DNA of 64,000 bases from Rotaria socialis. Taxonomy: Eukaryota; Rotifera; Eurotatoria; Philodinida; Philodinidae. Both the position numbers and the translations under genes were made by a program. The notes below the pieces were generated by a model. That model was not told where the DNA came from and did not search any database. It saw only the letters and a list, made by a program, of their open reading frames with translations. The stretch spans positions 4,215-68,214 of the forward strand of contig CAJNYU010000214.1 of the NCBI GenBank assembly GCA_905331475.1, given 5' to 3'. Shown here piece by piece: positions 46,884-59,108 of the stretch (the stretch's first letter is position 1; each line of letters begins with the position of its first letter).

Positions 46884-48006
46884 ACCTACCTTATTTTTTT
46901 CGAGTGTCCTACATGTTGACATTACTCCTGAGAATATGCCAGAGTTTTTCTTAAACTTCTCATTCGCTAGTACATCAATACATAAATGTTATTTTCCGTT
47001 TTTTTCACTGATGCATATCATGCAGTCAGGTCAAACTACCTTATTTTAACTTTATCATATAAAGATCTCATAACATCCTCATTTACACGACAAGTTTAAG
47101 TCTCAATCTTGTTGTGGCGAATCAGGAATCTTCAGTAATAAAGTGCTTTTAACGAAGATTCTGTTTCTAGGAGTCTATGTGTAACTTGTTTGAAATCGAT
47201 TATATACTGCTTTACAATGATATTCTGTGAAAGTTTCGTTATTTCACTTATAAGAACGTCTATTTCAGCAGTAACATTTTCAACTGATTTACTCTATTAT
47301 GTTTTAAAATGTTTTTGACTAGGATCTAGACGGTATATGTCTTCCACAACCGCCTGGTCGTCTTCTAATACTTCCTACTACGGGTTTTCTGAGCTGTATG
47401 CGAAGCTAAATGATTCTTCATAAACGGTGCTGGGAATCAAGATCACATCGGTTACCATTTAGGCATGATTCAGCTCTTTTTTTGTAAATCTAAGCAGAAG
47501 ATTTTTCACGAAATCACCGATGTGTCTAGCAATAATTCTGATTAAGAAAGATAGAATCCGGAAAACGATTCAAACTACCAGCATATAATTTTAACCAACT
47601 AAAACTGTGCAAACTTGAGATGTAGACATTTGAAAATTTTACTCATAATCAAAAAGTTATGCTGGTAATAAAAGCCTGAACATAGATTTGGCAAGAGCAC
47701 AGACACTTCGGATCGAATTCATTCTTTTGAAGTTCTTGCTATCTTTCATGATCGATTGAAAAATGAATGTGCAGATGTTCCAAAAACTGCCTCACTAGAA
47801 ATCACGCGAAAACAAGTTAAAAGAACTTTTAAATTCTGGTGCTTGTTGAACTTATATGCATGACATCGAAGTTTTTGGGAAATATTAATATTTTAGAATG
47901 AACTCGAATATACCAGGCCTTCACTCTTTGTCAATTGTTTTCAGATTTTATTGTTACCTTATGTTGTTGCAGATAAAATTGCAATAGAAACGGAAAAGTT
48001 TTGAAA
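46884..48006. other. Upstream region of the desaturase
   Basis: No gene seen. TTATGTTGTTGCAG at about 47961-47974 looks like a splice acceptor just upstream of the ATG and suggests a 5' UTR intron. Confidence 0.35.
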
Positions 48007-49371
48007 ATGGCTGCTAACTTTCCAAAACAAAATCGTAGCACTCATATCTTATCTGCTAGTCGTGAGATTTGTCGAACCATTAAACAAAGTGATGCTGAAA
48101 TGAGACAAAAATATCCTTTTTTATACCATCAAGATGTTATCTGTGCAATAATATTCGCGGGTTCACTGTTGCTAATAACCTTATTTTCTTATCTATATAT
48201 CTCAAGTTTTATTTCAGCAATATGGACTGTTATGTTAATAGCATTAGTATTATCTTTGTTACACGAGTTAGAACATGACATTATTCATAATTTATATTTT
48301 AAGTCACATAGATGGATTCAAAACTGCATGTTTATAGTCATTTGGGTTGCTAAATTACATGTTTCACCTTGGTATCGTCGTCAGTTACATTTGAAACATC
48401 ACCTTTTATCTGGCCAAATAAACGATGCCGAAGAAAGATTGATTGGATTAGGCTTATCACCAAATTACAAAAGAATGGCCGTTAGTGTACATCCTTTCGG
48501 TGGACTTTTGATCAGCGATGACATTAGTAAAGATGCAAGATATCTAAATCTATTTACTCTACAACTTCACAATGCTCTGATGGGACTTACATCTTTCTTT
48601 ATTCTTCAAACTTTCGTCGGCTACAATGTCTTTTGCTTTTTTTATTCCTGCTTAGATTATGATATCAATACGCTAATTGGCTTTCATACATGTTATCCTA
48701 TTATTCGCACATTAGCAGTTTGCTTATGCTTTCCAAATGTCCTCAGACAAGGTTGCTTAGTAATGATGTCTAATTCCTCTCACTATTATGGTGATATACC
48801 TTTGAATACTGTATATTATCAAAATCAAATATTAGACTCTTGGTTTTTATTTCCTTTTCAATTATTTTGTTTTAATTTTGGCGCAACACACATTGTGCAT
48901 CATTATGTACCTTCACAACCCTTCTACATTCGACATTTTACGGCGAAATCAGTGAAGCATACCATGGTGAAGTTGGGTGTGCGTAATAATGATTTTGGTA
49001 TATTGTGGAGAAATAATCATTATACAATTGACACAAGAGAGGATGAGAAACAAAGATTGTATGGCAAATGTTGGTTTGCTGCATGTCTATTCTTAGGATT
49101 TCCTTTATACATTTTGTGGGATTTAATGATCTTCGAAAAATTCAATAGAAATGTAATTCAATTTATTAGAGAACAATTATTAAAGCGAAATATTAAAAGA
49201 CGTGATACTACTACTAATAATAGTGAGCTAAAAACAAATGAAAAAGTGATGGACGCAAATGGCTCAACAATGAATGATGATATGCAAAAATTAAATGCAT
49301 TCGTTAATCAAATTGCACTATACGATGTGTCAGCAGATCAAATTGAAGAAGTTAATACTAAAGCTGCTTAA
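48007..49371 (+). CDS. Membrane fatty acid desaturase-family protein
   Basis: Single exon, 454 aa. An open frame begins two codons earlier at TTG, but ATG at 48007 is the first proper start. The three histidine boxes of di-iron membrane desaturases/hydroxylases are intact: HELEH at residues 86-90, HLKHH at 128-132 and HIVHH at 295-299. Hydrophobic spans flank them (about 45-85, 185-215, 355-375). The C terminus is Asn/Thr-rich and hydrophilic. It should desaturate or hydroxylate acyl chains at the ER membrane using O2 and electrons from cytochrome b5; substrate and regioselectivity cannot be told. No cytochrome b5 domain is fused. The lack of introns and the HELEHDxIH form resemble bacterial desaturases, which could mean horizontal acquisition. 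AATAAA at 49448. Confidence 0.9.
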   Translation: MAANFPKQNRSTHILSASREICRTIKQSDAEMRQKYPFLYHQDVICAIIFAGSLLLITLFSYLYISSFISAIWTVMLIALVLSLLHELEHDIIHNLYFKSHRWIQNCMFIVIWVAKLHVSPWYRRQLHLKHHLLSGQINDAEERLIGLGLSPNYKRMAVSVHPFGGLLISDDISKDARYLNLFTLQLHNALMGLTSFFILQTFVGYNVFCFFYSCLDYDINTLIGFHTCYPIIRTLAVCLCFPNVLRQGCLVMMSNSSHYYGDIPLNTVYYQNQILDSWFLFPFQLFCFNFGATHIVHHYVPSQPFYIRHFTAKSVKHTMVKLGVRNNDFGILWRNNHYTIDTREDEKQRLYGKCWFAACLFLGFPLYILWDLMIFEKFNRNVIQFIREQLLKRNIKRRDTTTNNSELKTNEKVMDANGSTMNDDMQKLNAFVNQIALYDVSADQIEEVNTKAA

Positions 49372-50479
49372 GTTTAACGAAAATCGTTGAGTTAAACCAA
49401 TAGCGTTACTTTTTTAAATTTTATTTCTCTTTGTCTAACTTTTAAGCAATAAAGACTTCACTAACTAGATTCAAAATGCTTTTAACGTTTAATACAACTT
49501 CTGCTATTTTTTCTACTTCAATACTCTTATATAGTCATAGTTTGTGAGCGACGATAGGTTTTAATACAAGAAAATACATGTTTTTCTCATTTTGTGTTCA
49601 AAACGCAGTCAAATTTAGCATATCATTCTTTACGATATGAATCACTTGTTTCGACATATTCTCCTAGGATCCATATTACGCATTGCGAAGACCTAGTTAA
49701 CATCGACCCATGCAAATATTTTTTGACTCAAAATACGTCTGAATGAGGTTTTATTTACTTGTAAATAGTAGCTATTGAAGATGTCTGGACACGGCCAGCT
49801 TTATATTTTAAATTTGAGGAGTCTTAATAAACCACGTCTGAAATTTAATCTAGGTCGTCACGTAATTTCAGACTAACAAAATGTTCGAATATTGTTATGC
49901 CTTAAATGGCATCAGCACAGTTGCGAAAACAATTCAGAGACAATTACACATCAATATAAGATTTTAATTTACATATAATATTTCAATTAATGATGTATAT
50001 ATATATATATATATACCAGTTTGAGAAAATATTCACATTAAATAAACTCTAAATATATTATCTATTCTTTTTGATTTCTACAGACTTTTGTCTTGAAAAA
50101 AAGTATAATTTTTGATATTTGCCCTACAGTTAAATAATTTCTGAATCATGCTTGTTAACTTCAAAAAAGCTGTTAGCGGAATCCCTGTGGGATTAAAAAA
50201 TCATGGTTTCATTAGATTAAAAATTATGAAAAACGAAAATTTTAGTTTGAAAAAGAGGTAGTATTTCGTACAAGCAGAAAGTCAAGCATATAAGCATTCT
50301 TTTATTTGACCTGTTTTACTAAAGAAAATTTGCCTCTAAACGTTGCTTCGCACAAATACTGCGTTTCCTGATTGCAAACATCAATGAGATGTAGTTACAT
50401 TTCAATCGAATTTCATCTTTTCAGCACTAATAGATATTTTCGTGTCTTGTTGTCACTTGCATGATACTTATTTATTTAT
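49372..50479. other. Intergenic, between convergent desaturase and ADP-ribosyltransferase-like genes
   Basis: Includes a (TA)n run at about 49997-50016. No gene recognised. The two flanking genes converge on this stretch, so it should hold both 3' ends. Confidence 0.4.
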
Positions 50480-51729
50480 TTATTTATAGCAACATTTAAC
50501 ACAATAAAGACCTTCACATTTAAAACATTTACATAGCTCACAATCAAGTTTACCACACTCATCACAATTCTGAAAAGAATTACAATGATGCTGACAATTG
50601 TGAACACTACTAGCAAAAACGTGACAGTAATCATTTTTATGATTACCTGTACAGCGATTGGTGCAGCCTTTATATGGACATTTAAAGTGTTTGCGAATTG
50701 CGATATTGTGGTCCTTCAATAATCCAGAATAAAGATCTAAATAGATATAATTTAATACTCAGTATGCTAAAAAGAAGCGAAATTCATTATAGACTAAGGA
50801 AAAATCAATTTTGCAACTCTCAGTAATATAATACTCTAATGACAAATAGGATATCATGGAGAGTTGTAAAAAATCACCGTGAAAACTTACCATAAGCAGT
50901 TTTTTCAACAATTCTCTGATTTTCAGAAAAATTTCAACTTATTCATGTTTTTAATCAAAGGCGCAGAAATCATTAACACTAAATGGTATTAGTACTCACC
51001 AATCTCGCTCACTCCATGGAAAGTCCATAAATAATATGCGTTGGCCACAACAGATTTTAATGCTTCCAATTTTATGCCTGGCCACACCATTACTTCTTGA
51101 AAATCATTAGCTGTATAGCCAGTCACTATTCTTCCATTTACAGATTGATATCCAACAAGCATTATCTTTTTAGTCGTAGTCTTTTTAAGATACGCTATAA
51201 CATTATTCATCAACAACGAGCATAAACACAGTGAAGTATAGAGTGATGCCGATTTCGAATCCAGCTGTTCTTTAAACCTTTCATCCAATGGTGTCCCTTG
51301 CCAAACTTCTGTATTTGCAATAGGTAGTTTATCGAGTGCAATTTTCAATAATTTGAGATATTTAAACCATGGTTGGAGTGTAGATCGATCATTAGAGTTT
51401 AATGCTGTCTGAATATGATCATGAAGACACCTATTGCCCCACTGCATTGTATATATATAAATAGCAGAAGATTCATCAAGAGTAAGATTATGTTCAGATG
51501 GATAATGACATTTCATTTTCGCTTCTTTAATATTATACGATAATTGATTAATTTTACCTTCGAGCGGAGAAAGAGTTTCTTCGAGCGATAATAGTGGTTC
51601 ACCAAAGTAACCATCCATGGGTATGAGAGGGTCATTGGTTTTTATACCAATCTGAATGAATTGAGGTGGCAAGTGATTTGAAGATAATATACGCTGACGT
51701 TTTGTATAACAACAACAAGTTGTGCCCAT
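50480..51729 (-). CDS. ADP-ribosyltransferase-like protein with Cys/His-rich C terminus
   Basis: Two exons, 51729-51000 and 50736-50480, separated by a 263-nt GT-AG intron; 328 aa. The start chosen is the ATG at 51729 (MGTTCCCYTKRQ), because Gly2 followed by a Cys cluster and basic residues is a classic myristoylation/palmitoylation signal. Residues 90-240 follow the arginine-ADP-ribosyltransferase layout: IYIYTMQWGNRCLHDHIQ, LQPWFKYLKLLKIALDKLP, then VWQGTPLDERFKEQL. Active-site positions are degenerate: the usual VWRG Arg is Gln144, the WxS-type strand reads ASLYTSLCL, and the ExE segment reads FQEVMVWPG. Residues 244-328 are packed with Cys and His (FKCPYKGC, HNCQHHC, CDECGKLDCELCKCFKC, YCVKCC), probably zinc-binding. 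It may be a pseudo-enzyme at membranes. AATAAA repeats overlap the stop. Confidence 0.7.
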
Positions 51730-54700
51730 CTTAATTTTAGAGAATCGCAACAATATCGCTGTGGTTTATTTTTTAGGAAACGTAGCGAAGTAAATATATT
51801 TCAAGAACAGAAATTCTACTTTTCTTCATAATTACTACCAATCATCGAGAACGATCCCAATCATTATTGAATCGTCGTACATAGCGTGCATCGTAAATGA
51901 GAAAATCTTAATGATATATCGTGTTTTCAGGAAGCATAGCAGCCATTGTTTATCGTGAGCTCATACACAGTTTTCTTATTTTCTTTTCCTACGGAGAAGA
52001 AGTAATGCTATGAAGAATTTAAAAAATCGACAAATTTGAAAACAACTTCATACATCTTAAACGTTATCAAATTAGTTTGAGAAAACTATTTTTTCTCTTA
52101 ATATTTTTGACATGAATCGTGCATAATAAAAGTTAGTTTATCGGGAAAGAATGCCAAAGTATTATGGAAACAGATTTTTTTCTGTCTTTTCAAATGCATA
52201 GGATTTTTGTTTACCGATGCGTCTTCACTTCCTGCTTATGAATCTGATTTTAATAGTTTGTGAACACGATAACTCGTCTACTATCTTTTAATTTGACTTT
52301 TGCAGCCAAATTTGAAAGTAAGAGCTTGATCAAATTCATACTATTGCCGTGTAGCCAACGCTACAATTGTGTATTCATACTGATTTGATTTCAAATGAAG
52401 AATAAAATAAAAGGCAACAAAACGATTGAGAAATGTAACAATATATAAAAGCTACGGAAAATGAGAGAATTGATTACAGTTTGTTTTGTTTTCGAATAAA
52501 GCACCACGAATATACAATTGAAACGAACATCGGATAGATTAAAGATAATAGCAATAATAATGATGTTTCAGTACGTACATTAACAGAAAAGACAATCTCT
52601 AACGCTAGTATCCTTATCAATTCAACTAGCTGTATTAACTTTAAGTGTGATATTTAGCTAATGCTAGCAAGATCTTCACGCATATATTTACTCTCGAAGA
52701 CTGTCCTCATTTTTTCATATAATAAACAACATAGGCTTACTAAAATAATTCAAAATAGTTCATCTGAAAATCTACTTTGATTTTCACAACCTATAATTAG
52801 ATCATTGCGTATTTGCTTATGTCTGTAATGGAATATTAATTGTTAGCTCGTATATTTAACGATGGCAGTGACTAATTTCCCTGGTCTGTAATGGGCAAGC
52901 ATTGCTTTTTTCGTGTACTCTGTAATTAAAGAAGGAAGAAATAGGAGCCTAATTAGCCAAGGTCCTAATTAGCGCAATTTTAAACTCATTAATGTCTGTA
53001 ATAGGGAGGGGGCGGCGAGCCACAAGAATCCTTCTTTTATCTGAAAAGTCAAGAAAATTTTTTTGATGATTTTAAACTTAAGTGCTTAACACGTAGATTT
53101 TTACGGTATCCGAGTGAGCCCATCGTTCAATTTTTTTCTGCAAAGAATTTATCTTTGAGTGGTATATCACTCTATGATGCATCGCTAGAACACTAGCGAT
53201 TAGAAAAAGGAAGAAACGAAAAACAAGGTCGTGATTCTCATATAACCCATAAAAAACATCGAAGGATTAAAATATAGACTAGTAAAAGCTTAAGAACATC
53301 AAAAACTAGTCGATATTTGTTGTTAGACGTTGCTTAAGAGGGACAAGTTGATTGGATGATCTTCAGAATCCAGATGTATATCACCATCATTCTAAAATGT
53401 CACGTCGTTCTATCAGTACAATGTGCATAAAATCTCTAGTGTAACTATTTCCGTAGGTTTACAAATTATTTCGATGGATAAGAAGGTAGCTGATTCAAAG
53501 TAGTAATAATGTGTGTGAAACACGTCGGATCTATTTTCTCTCCTACCAAGCAAGCTGAAAAAATATACCATTTCTTCATTCATCGTAACCAATCATCCAT
53601 TACAACGTTATCTAACCGTCCGACACACTTACCAAGATTTTATATAAGTTTAAAATCAAAATCAGGTCGTGAACAACGTTTCATTAATTTTCTTAAATTA
53701 GAACTAAAAGGTTTGAACCATTCACACTGCTTTCGTTAGTAGTACTACTTCTCTTCCTGATCACAGCTGCTGCCGCAATTTTCTGATAGAAACTGGAAGT
53801 ATCAGATACATAGCTAGCTGAAGATTGCTCGTTTAGCCAGAGACCTTCTGGCTTTAGTGTTCATTTTTGTCTCACGATGACAAGCGGAAATAAAATAGTC
53901 TATTCGTCAGACTTGAATCGCATATATATCGATATCTGGATGAATTTTTTAATTGTCGGGGGTTATTAAAGTGTACCTTAGTCCTTTCAACTACAAAACT
54001 GAATATTTCGAATGTTGTAGTAACGTAATATATGTTGTGTAAGCACGCCTAAGAATCTAATCATATTATCATGGAAAGATTTCAGAAACCAAGTGGTACT
54101 GTCTAGATCGTTCTTTTCATCACTATAATAGAAAAATTATATTTGAACGCTCGAAGGGCGAAACTACTGATTGAACTCAGTTGAAACGTAACATAAATCA
54201 TTTTAAACGAGAAGTTTGCTTTTGAACAAGAATTATTTTATTCTCAAGATATAACCGAAATTGATATTCTTATTCAATTTTTATTTAAGATTTTGCTAGT
54301 TTATTCAGCTAGAGTAAAAGATAGCATACATACTATTATACAGCTGGTAAACATTCTTTTTGTATGTTAGAACATAGGGTATATTTTTTACTATTAAATT
54401 ACGTTAGAAAAAAAATGTGATTTTATTAAAGGTGACAGATTCTGCGGATAGTTTTTCGTTTGCACTCGTCCAGATTGAAATGAAACAGAGAGAAAGACAA
54501 TGCAGATATACCCTACATCTTATTGAAATAAAATGATTGGCAATATTTTCATTGTTTTTTAGATCGATTATTTTCATCTAGAAACGGTCGAAACCAGAAA
54601 AAAAGAAGTAACGTCGAATTTTTGCTGCATTAAAAAAATTACAGACGATTGTCGATTTCTATTGGTTTATATAAAATAATTAAATATTTTGATGATTTTA

Positions 54701-57493
54701 ACAAGTCTCACAATAGTACTAACTCTTTACTGGGCGGATAAAGCTGCAAAGCAAGAAATAGCACGAATGTTTCATTATTTCAACTAGGCTCTTTTTAAAA
54801 TTTTTCAAGTCACTACACTTGTGTTATATTAAATCTGATATCTTAATTTTCACTTCCACCTATTGATAAGAAACCAAGGATGAAACAACTGATTTAAATC
54901 ATCCCTAAATCAGTCAAAAGTTTTCATAAACCATTTGATTTTTTGTGAGTTTCGGGGAGTTCAAGTGGCTATTTCTGATTCTTTGGTACTTTGAATCATT
55001 TCTACTTATGGCCGGTGACTTTTCATTTTGTCAAACTCACCCTAGCTCTCGCAAATGCATAAATCGCTGTTTCTCCCTGTTAGAAATTGTTTCGAATCCA
55101 GTTCATAAATTTTGTTTTAGACGTTTTTGACATTATAGATGACGAGGACTCGATGCCATTGTTAATCAATTTCAATTATAATCAGCATCAACTTTTCCTT
55201 CGGGTGAGCATTTTTTCAAGTTTCTTGCCGCTTTTTATCATCAATAAAAGGAATTAAGTTGCGCTTCACTGTTTCCAGTTTAAATAAACAGTTGGGAACT
55301 GTGTTGCCAAAAAGTTCTTTTCCTTCCTCGTTGAAAAGATAGTTGTATTGGTTACAAATTCAAAGGAATTATAATCAAAACATCTCAATCTAGGAAGAAG
55401 CCTCTTCTCAACCATTCCCGTTGCTGTTGGCTATAATATAAATTTTATTTGTTTGTCAGATCGAATTACGCTGTTACACTATTCACTATGCTAATAATTA
55501 TATACTTCCAGTGATTATATTTGGTTAGAAGTAATATAGAAGGAGAAATATTACACCATATCTATCATTTGTTCTATTTTAACTCAATTTTTCAGGGATC
55601 AGATAATCAATGATCTCTGTGAAGTATAGAAAACGGGCTGACTACAGTAGATACAAATTCTGTTGACTTCAATTATTTTGTTATAGAAAACATGAAAATA
55701 GTAATAAAAATCCTATATTTTATAAACGTGAGAGAATGATTTACATTGTTTTAAGTCACAAAAACTCGTAGTTTCTCTCTTGTTTAGTATTGATTTTTTC
55801 GTATCCATTACAGTTATCTTAATAAATCTTCGTCAACAACGACGATTATGATATAATTTCTTGTGAATATGTCAACCTACTTAACTTACTATGCTAATCC
55901 CAATGCGTTCTGATTTAATTTTTCATATAAAAATAATAGAATGATAACATTAGCAGCTGGAAGTGTCACTTTTTTCCGATGTTAAATAAGACCTCAAATC
56001 AGAAAATTTGAAGCACAGAATACTAAAATCAAATCATATCATAATGAAGAACACGTAAAATGAAGAAATAGTGTGTAAAATAAAAATATATGATTAATCA
56101 ATAAATCGAGTTAAGTGTAAGAGGAAAAAATTCTAAATTTTTTTGTTAATTGCTCTATATGAATTGAAAATTTTGAAGATTTACTTCTGGATTTGGGGAA
56201 AATTTTAAAAATTAAACATTTAATCTAGTAGTTATAAAAATAGTTGAAGTCAAAATTCAATAGATCATAAGCGCGGAGAAATACTATTTTTATATCTAAG
56301 AACAAACGGTGTTCGTTTCAAAAATAAAAGCAAAATTTTAAATAATACGCTATAATTCATACGTATTTTTAACAAACGAATGTCTTCGGTCATGTATAAG
56401 CAATGATTGCAATCTAGATCAGTAGATAAATTTGATTTTAAGACAGTGATCTATAAATGTATGATAAAGTATGGAAGAAAATTTTCAAAATTGTCCCTAT
56501 TGATTTATATTTGCAATTACTTGGGCGATATTAGCACACCAAAGTTATTCTTCAGTTCATAAAAAAGAGCATTACTTATTTCATAATAATATTGACTCTA
56601 ATTTAAGAAGTAAGGGAGATTCTATTAAGAATTTTCAGAATTGCTTCTTTTGTAGCTCTCTAAAACTAATTCTTTGATATCAAACAGTCGGAAAACGCTA
56701 TTCAATTTGATATTTTAGATACTACATGCTAACAAATTTTTGGGGAATCCTCCGTTTATTAATTACTTTTGCTTGAATTAAAACTAAAATACAATGTATT
56801 GTATGTTTCGTAATTTACGGTAGGAGTTGCGCGTTGCAGCATATTTGTACACAACATATGGTACATGTTCCAAGAACATGACTCGAATTTTGTAGTCACC
56901 GAAGTAAACGGCGAAGTTTTTCTCAAGTTAATTCAGATAGGTGATAACTGCAGTAGTCTTTAAGCTCAAAACGGTCAGATCTTTCAGTCTAAATGTCTCG
57001 AATTGGTCTGATCATGGCAAATAACTAATGAATTCATAATCTGGAACACAATAGATATGTTTAATATGTGAGAATGAGTTAGTTGCTTATAGATTTATAT
57101 GCAAAACAAATTGCTAAACGGATAATCAGCAGATAGATCAAGATATATCCCAATGACGAATTCTACACGTAGTGAAATATGCGACATTGTAAACTTTCAC
57201 GATTCAAATCACAAACTTTTTGTTTCTGGGAGTAGCATAAGATCTATTACTACTTTTACTTGATGTATTTGTAGTCGCACTTGTAGTTGTCCTGGTTTCT
57301 GTTGTGGCTTATGGAAACGTTTTGTTGTAACTGTTAGTTATTAGATGCTTATGTGATTTTGAATGTTTCGTTCAGCTTTTAATTCGTAATCGACAACTAT
57401 TCGATTTTGAAGAACTAATATGTCTTACAAGTCACATACTAAACTCCTGACTCACTCTTATTTGTGATATTTTCTCGTTCTTTATTTTTCACG
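51730..57493. other. 5.8-kb gene-poor stretch
   Basis: No gene supported. Plus-strand frames 53509-53739 and 54945-55130 have no domain and no splice partners. A short G-rich string (GGGAGGGGGCGGCG) is at about 53004. No TIR element recognised. Confidence 0.4.
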
Positions 57494-57632
57494 TTTAACA
57501 TTTTCTCTGTCCACATAATCTCTTTTGTTATTATTCCCTTTTAACATTTTCTCTGTCCACATAATCTCTTTTGTTATTATTCCCTTTTAACATTTTCTCC
57601 TTCGGCATAATCTTGTTTGACATTATTCTTCA
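57494..57632. repeat. Three-copy minisatellite, about 46-bp unit
   Basis: Units begin TTTAACATTTTCTCTGTCCA at 57494 and 57539; a third, diverged unit starts at 57586 (ATTTTCTCCTTCGGCATAAT). It lies about 110 bp upstream of the STEAP-like start codon, so it is in or near that gene's promoter or 5' UTR. Confidence 0.75.
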
Positions 57633-57740
57633 ATAGCAGTATTGCATTCTCTAATCCTTAACTTTGAAGCAAGTAATATATTGTTTAGTACAAATTAGAC
57701 TTATTCGTAAAATATACAACACATTAAAATCGATTGTACC

Positions 57741-59108
57741 ATGAATGATGATCAGTGTATCAGTATCGTTGGTTGTGGAAACATGGGTCTCGCACTGGCT
57801 CACCGTTTATTTTTGAGTGGATTCACCGTAGTACTGGGCAGTCGTTCTCCGGACAAGCAAATAGATACAAAATTTGAAATAGTCTCCACTGCCGAATGTA
57901 TTCGCCGGTCACCTATTATTTTCGTAGCCATTCGCCCGGAAAACTATATAGATTCTCTTGTATCATGCCTTGAACATGAGTCATCATTATTTAATGGAAA
58001 AATTCTTATTGATCTATCAAATCAAAGTTCGGAAACTATGCATCAAAATGAATATTCCAATGCGGAACTACTCCAAGAGGCAATACCTAATGCTTTCGTT
58101 GTCAAAGCATTCAATACAATATCATCGTTTGCCATGCAGAGTATTACAGCAGGTGAACCACACAATATCTTCGTTGCTAGTGATCATTCAATCGCGAAAG
58201 ATAGAGTAATTGCACTTGCACGTGAGATGAATTTCGAATCGTTTAATGCGGGTTCAATTCGAGCTGCACGTCGTTTAGAAAGTGACACGAAATCTCTGTT
58301 TCCTCAATGGCATGTTCCTGTCCTTTTCGCAAGTATCATTTTATTTTTTTGGCTCACTTATATACTCTGCATGTATTTTATCAAATATGCGGGAACTTCG
58401 TGGAACCAAATTTTTTTAAATATGATTAATAAAGCATTAGGCCCAAGTGTAATCACTATGTTAGCCGTTGTATACATGCCTTCAAACCTTGCATGCATAC
58501 TTCAATTGGTCTATGGGACTCGAGAACGACGATTTCCTGTATGGTTGGATCGATGGATGTTAAGTAGGAAACAGCTCGGTCTATTGACATTTGCTTTAGC
58601 TCTTTGTCACGCCATTTTCACGATTACTCTTATGTCACCTACTTACTATTCTTCATGGTTTCATTCGACTGAGTTCATAGTGTCAGCTAATAACAATCAG
58701 ACACGAATCGTATCGCAGGGTAGCTTTATGACTGGAACAGGTGAGTTAGCAGCTCTATTGGGTATTCTAACGCTACTTTGTATGTCCATTCTTGCTCTAA
58801 CGAGTATTCCTGCGATTGGTAATCTATTAAATTGGCGAGAATGGCAGTTTGTACAATCGAAACTTGGTACTGTGACATTATTGCTTGCTATTGGACATGT
58901 GGTTGCAGTCGGTGTGCCATTCTGGATGGCAGGGACTCTAGTCTCAGCACTCTATGGGCTCTCTTTGATATGTTTATACTTTCCGGTCTTGACTATCTTG
59001 TTAAAATTTATGTTTTGGTTACCTTGTTTCAGCCGTCCACTCTATCGAATTCGTCGTGGAGAAGTTACAAAAGGGCTTGTTCAATCAAATCAGACTTCAA
59101 AACTATGA
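57741..59108 (+). CDS. STEAP-family metalloreductase
   Basis: Single exon, 455 aa, close to vertebrate STEAP2-4 size. The N-terminal Rossmann domain (residues about 5-180) starts ISIVGCGNMGLALAHRL, with the GxGxxG-type loop at 11-16, and includes VLGSRSPDKQ, VFVAIRPENY-like strand IIFVAIRPENYIDSL, and VVKAFNTISSFAMQ, as in F420H2:NADP oxidoreductase-like domains. Six hydrophobic spans follow (about 195-435), with heme-ligand candidates His290 (ALCHAIFT) and His386 (AIGHVVAVG), 96 residues apart as expected for the ferric-reductase-like domain. It would use NADPH and flavin plus one heme to reduce extracellular or endosomal Fe3+ and Cu2+. The C-terminal tail is basic (RPLYRIRRGEVTKG). AATAAA at 59152. 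Confidence 0.95.
   Translation: MNDDQCISIVGCGNMGLALAHRLFLSGFTVVLGSRSPDKQIDTKFEIVSTAECIRRSPIIFVAIRPENYIDSLVSCLEHESSLFNGKILIDLSNQSSETMHQNEYSNAELLQEAIPNAFVVKAFNTISSFAMQSITAGEPHNIFVASDHSIAKDRVIALAREMNFESFNAGSIRAARRLESDTKSLFPQWHVPVLFASIILFFWLTYILCMYFIKYAGTSWNQIFLNMINKALGPSVITMLAVVYMPSNLACILQLVYGTRERRFPVWLDRWMLSRKQLGLLTFALALCHAIFTITLMSPTYYSSWFHSTEFIVSANNNQTRIVSQGSFMTGTGELAALLGILTLLCMSILALTSIPAIGNLLNWREWQFVQSKLGTVTLLLAIGHVVAVGVPFWMAGTLVSALYGLSLICLYFPVLTILLKFMFWLPCFSRPLYRIRRGEVTKGLVQSNQTSKL

Noticed and set aside
53509..53739. 76-codon plus-strand frame starting MCVKHVGSIF
   Set aside because: No domain, no splice partners and no support beyond chance length in AT-rich DNA.
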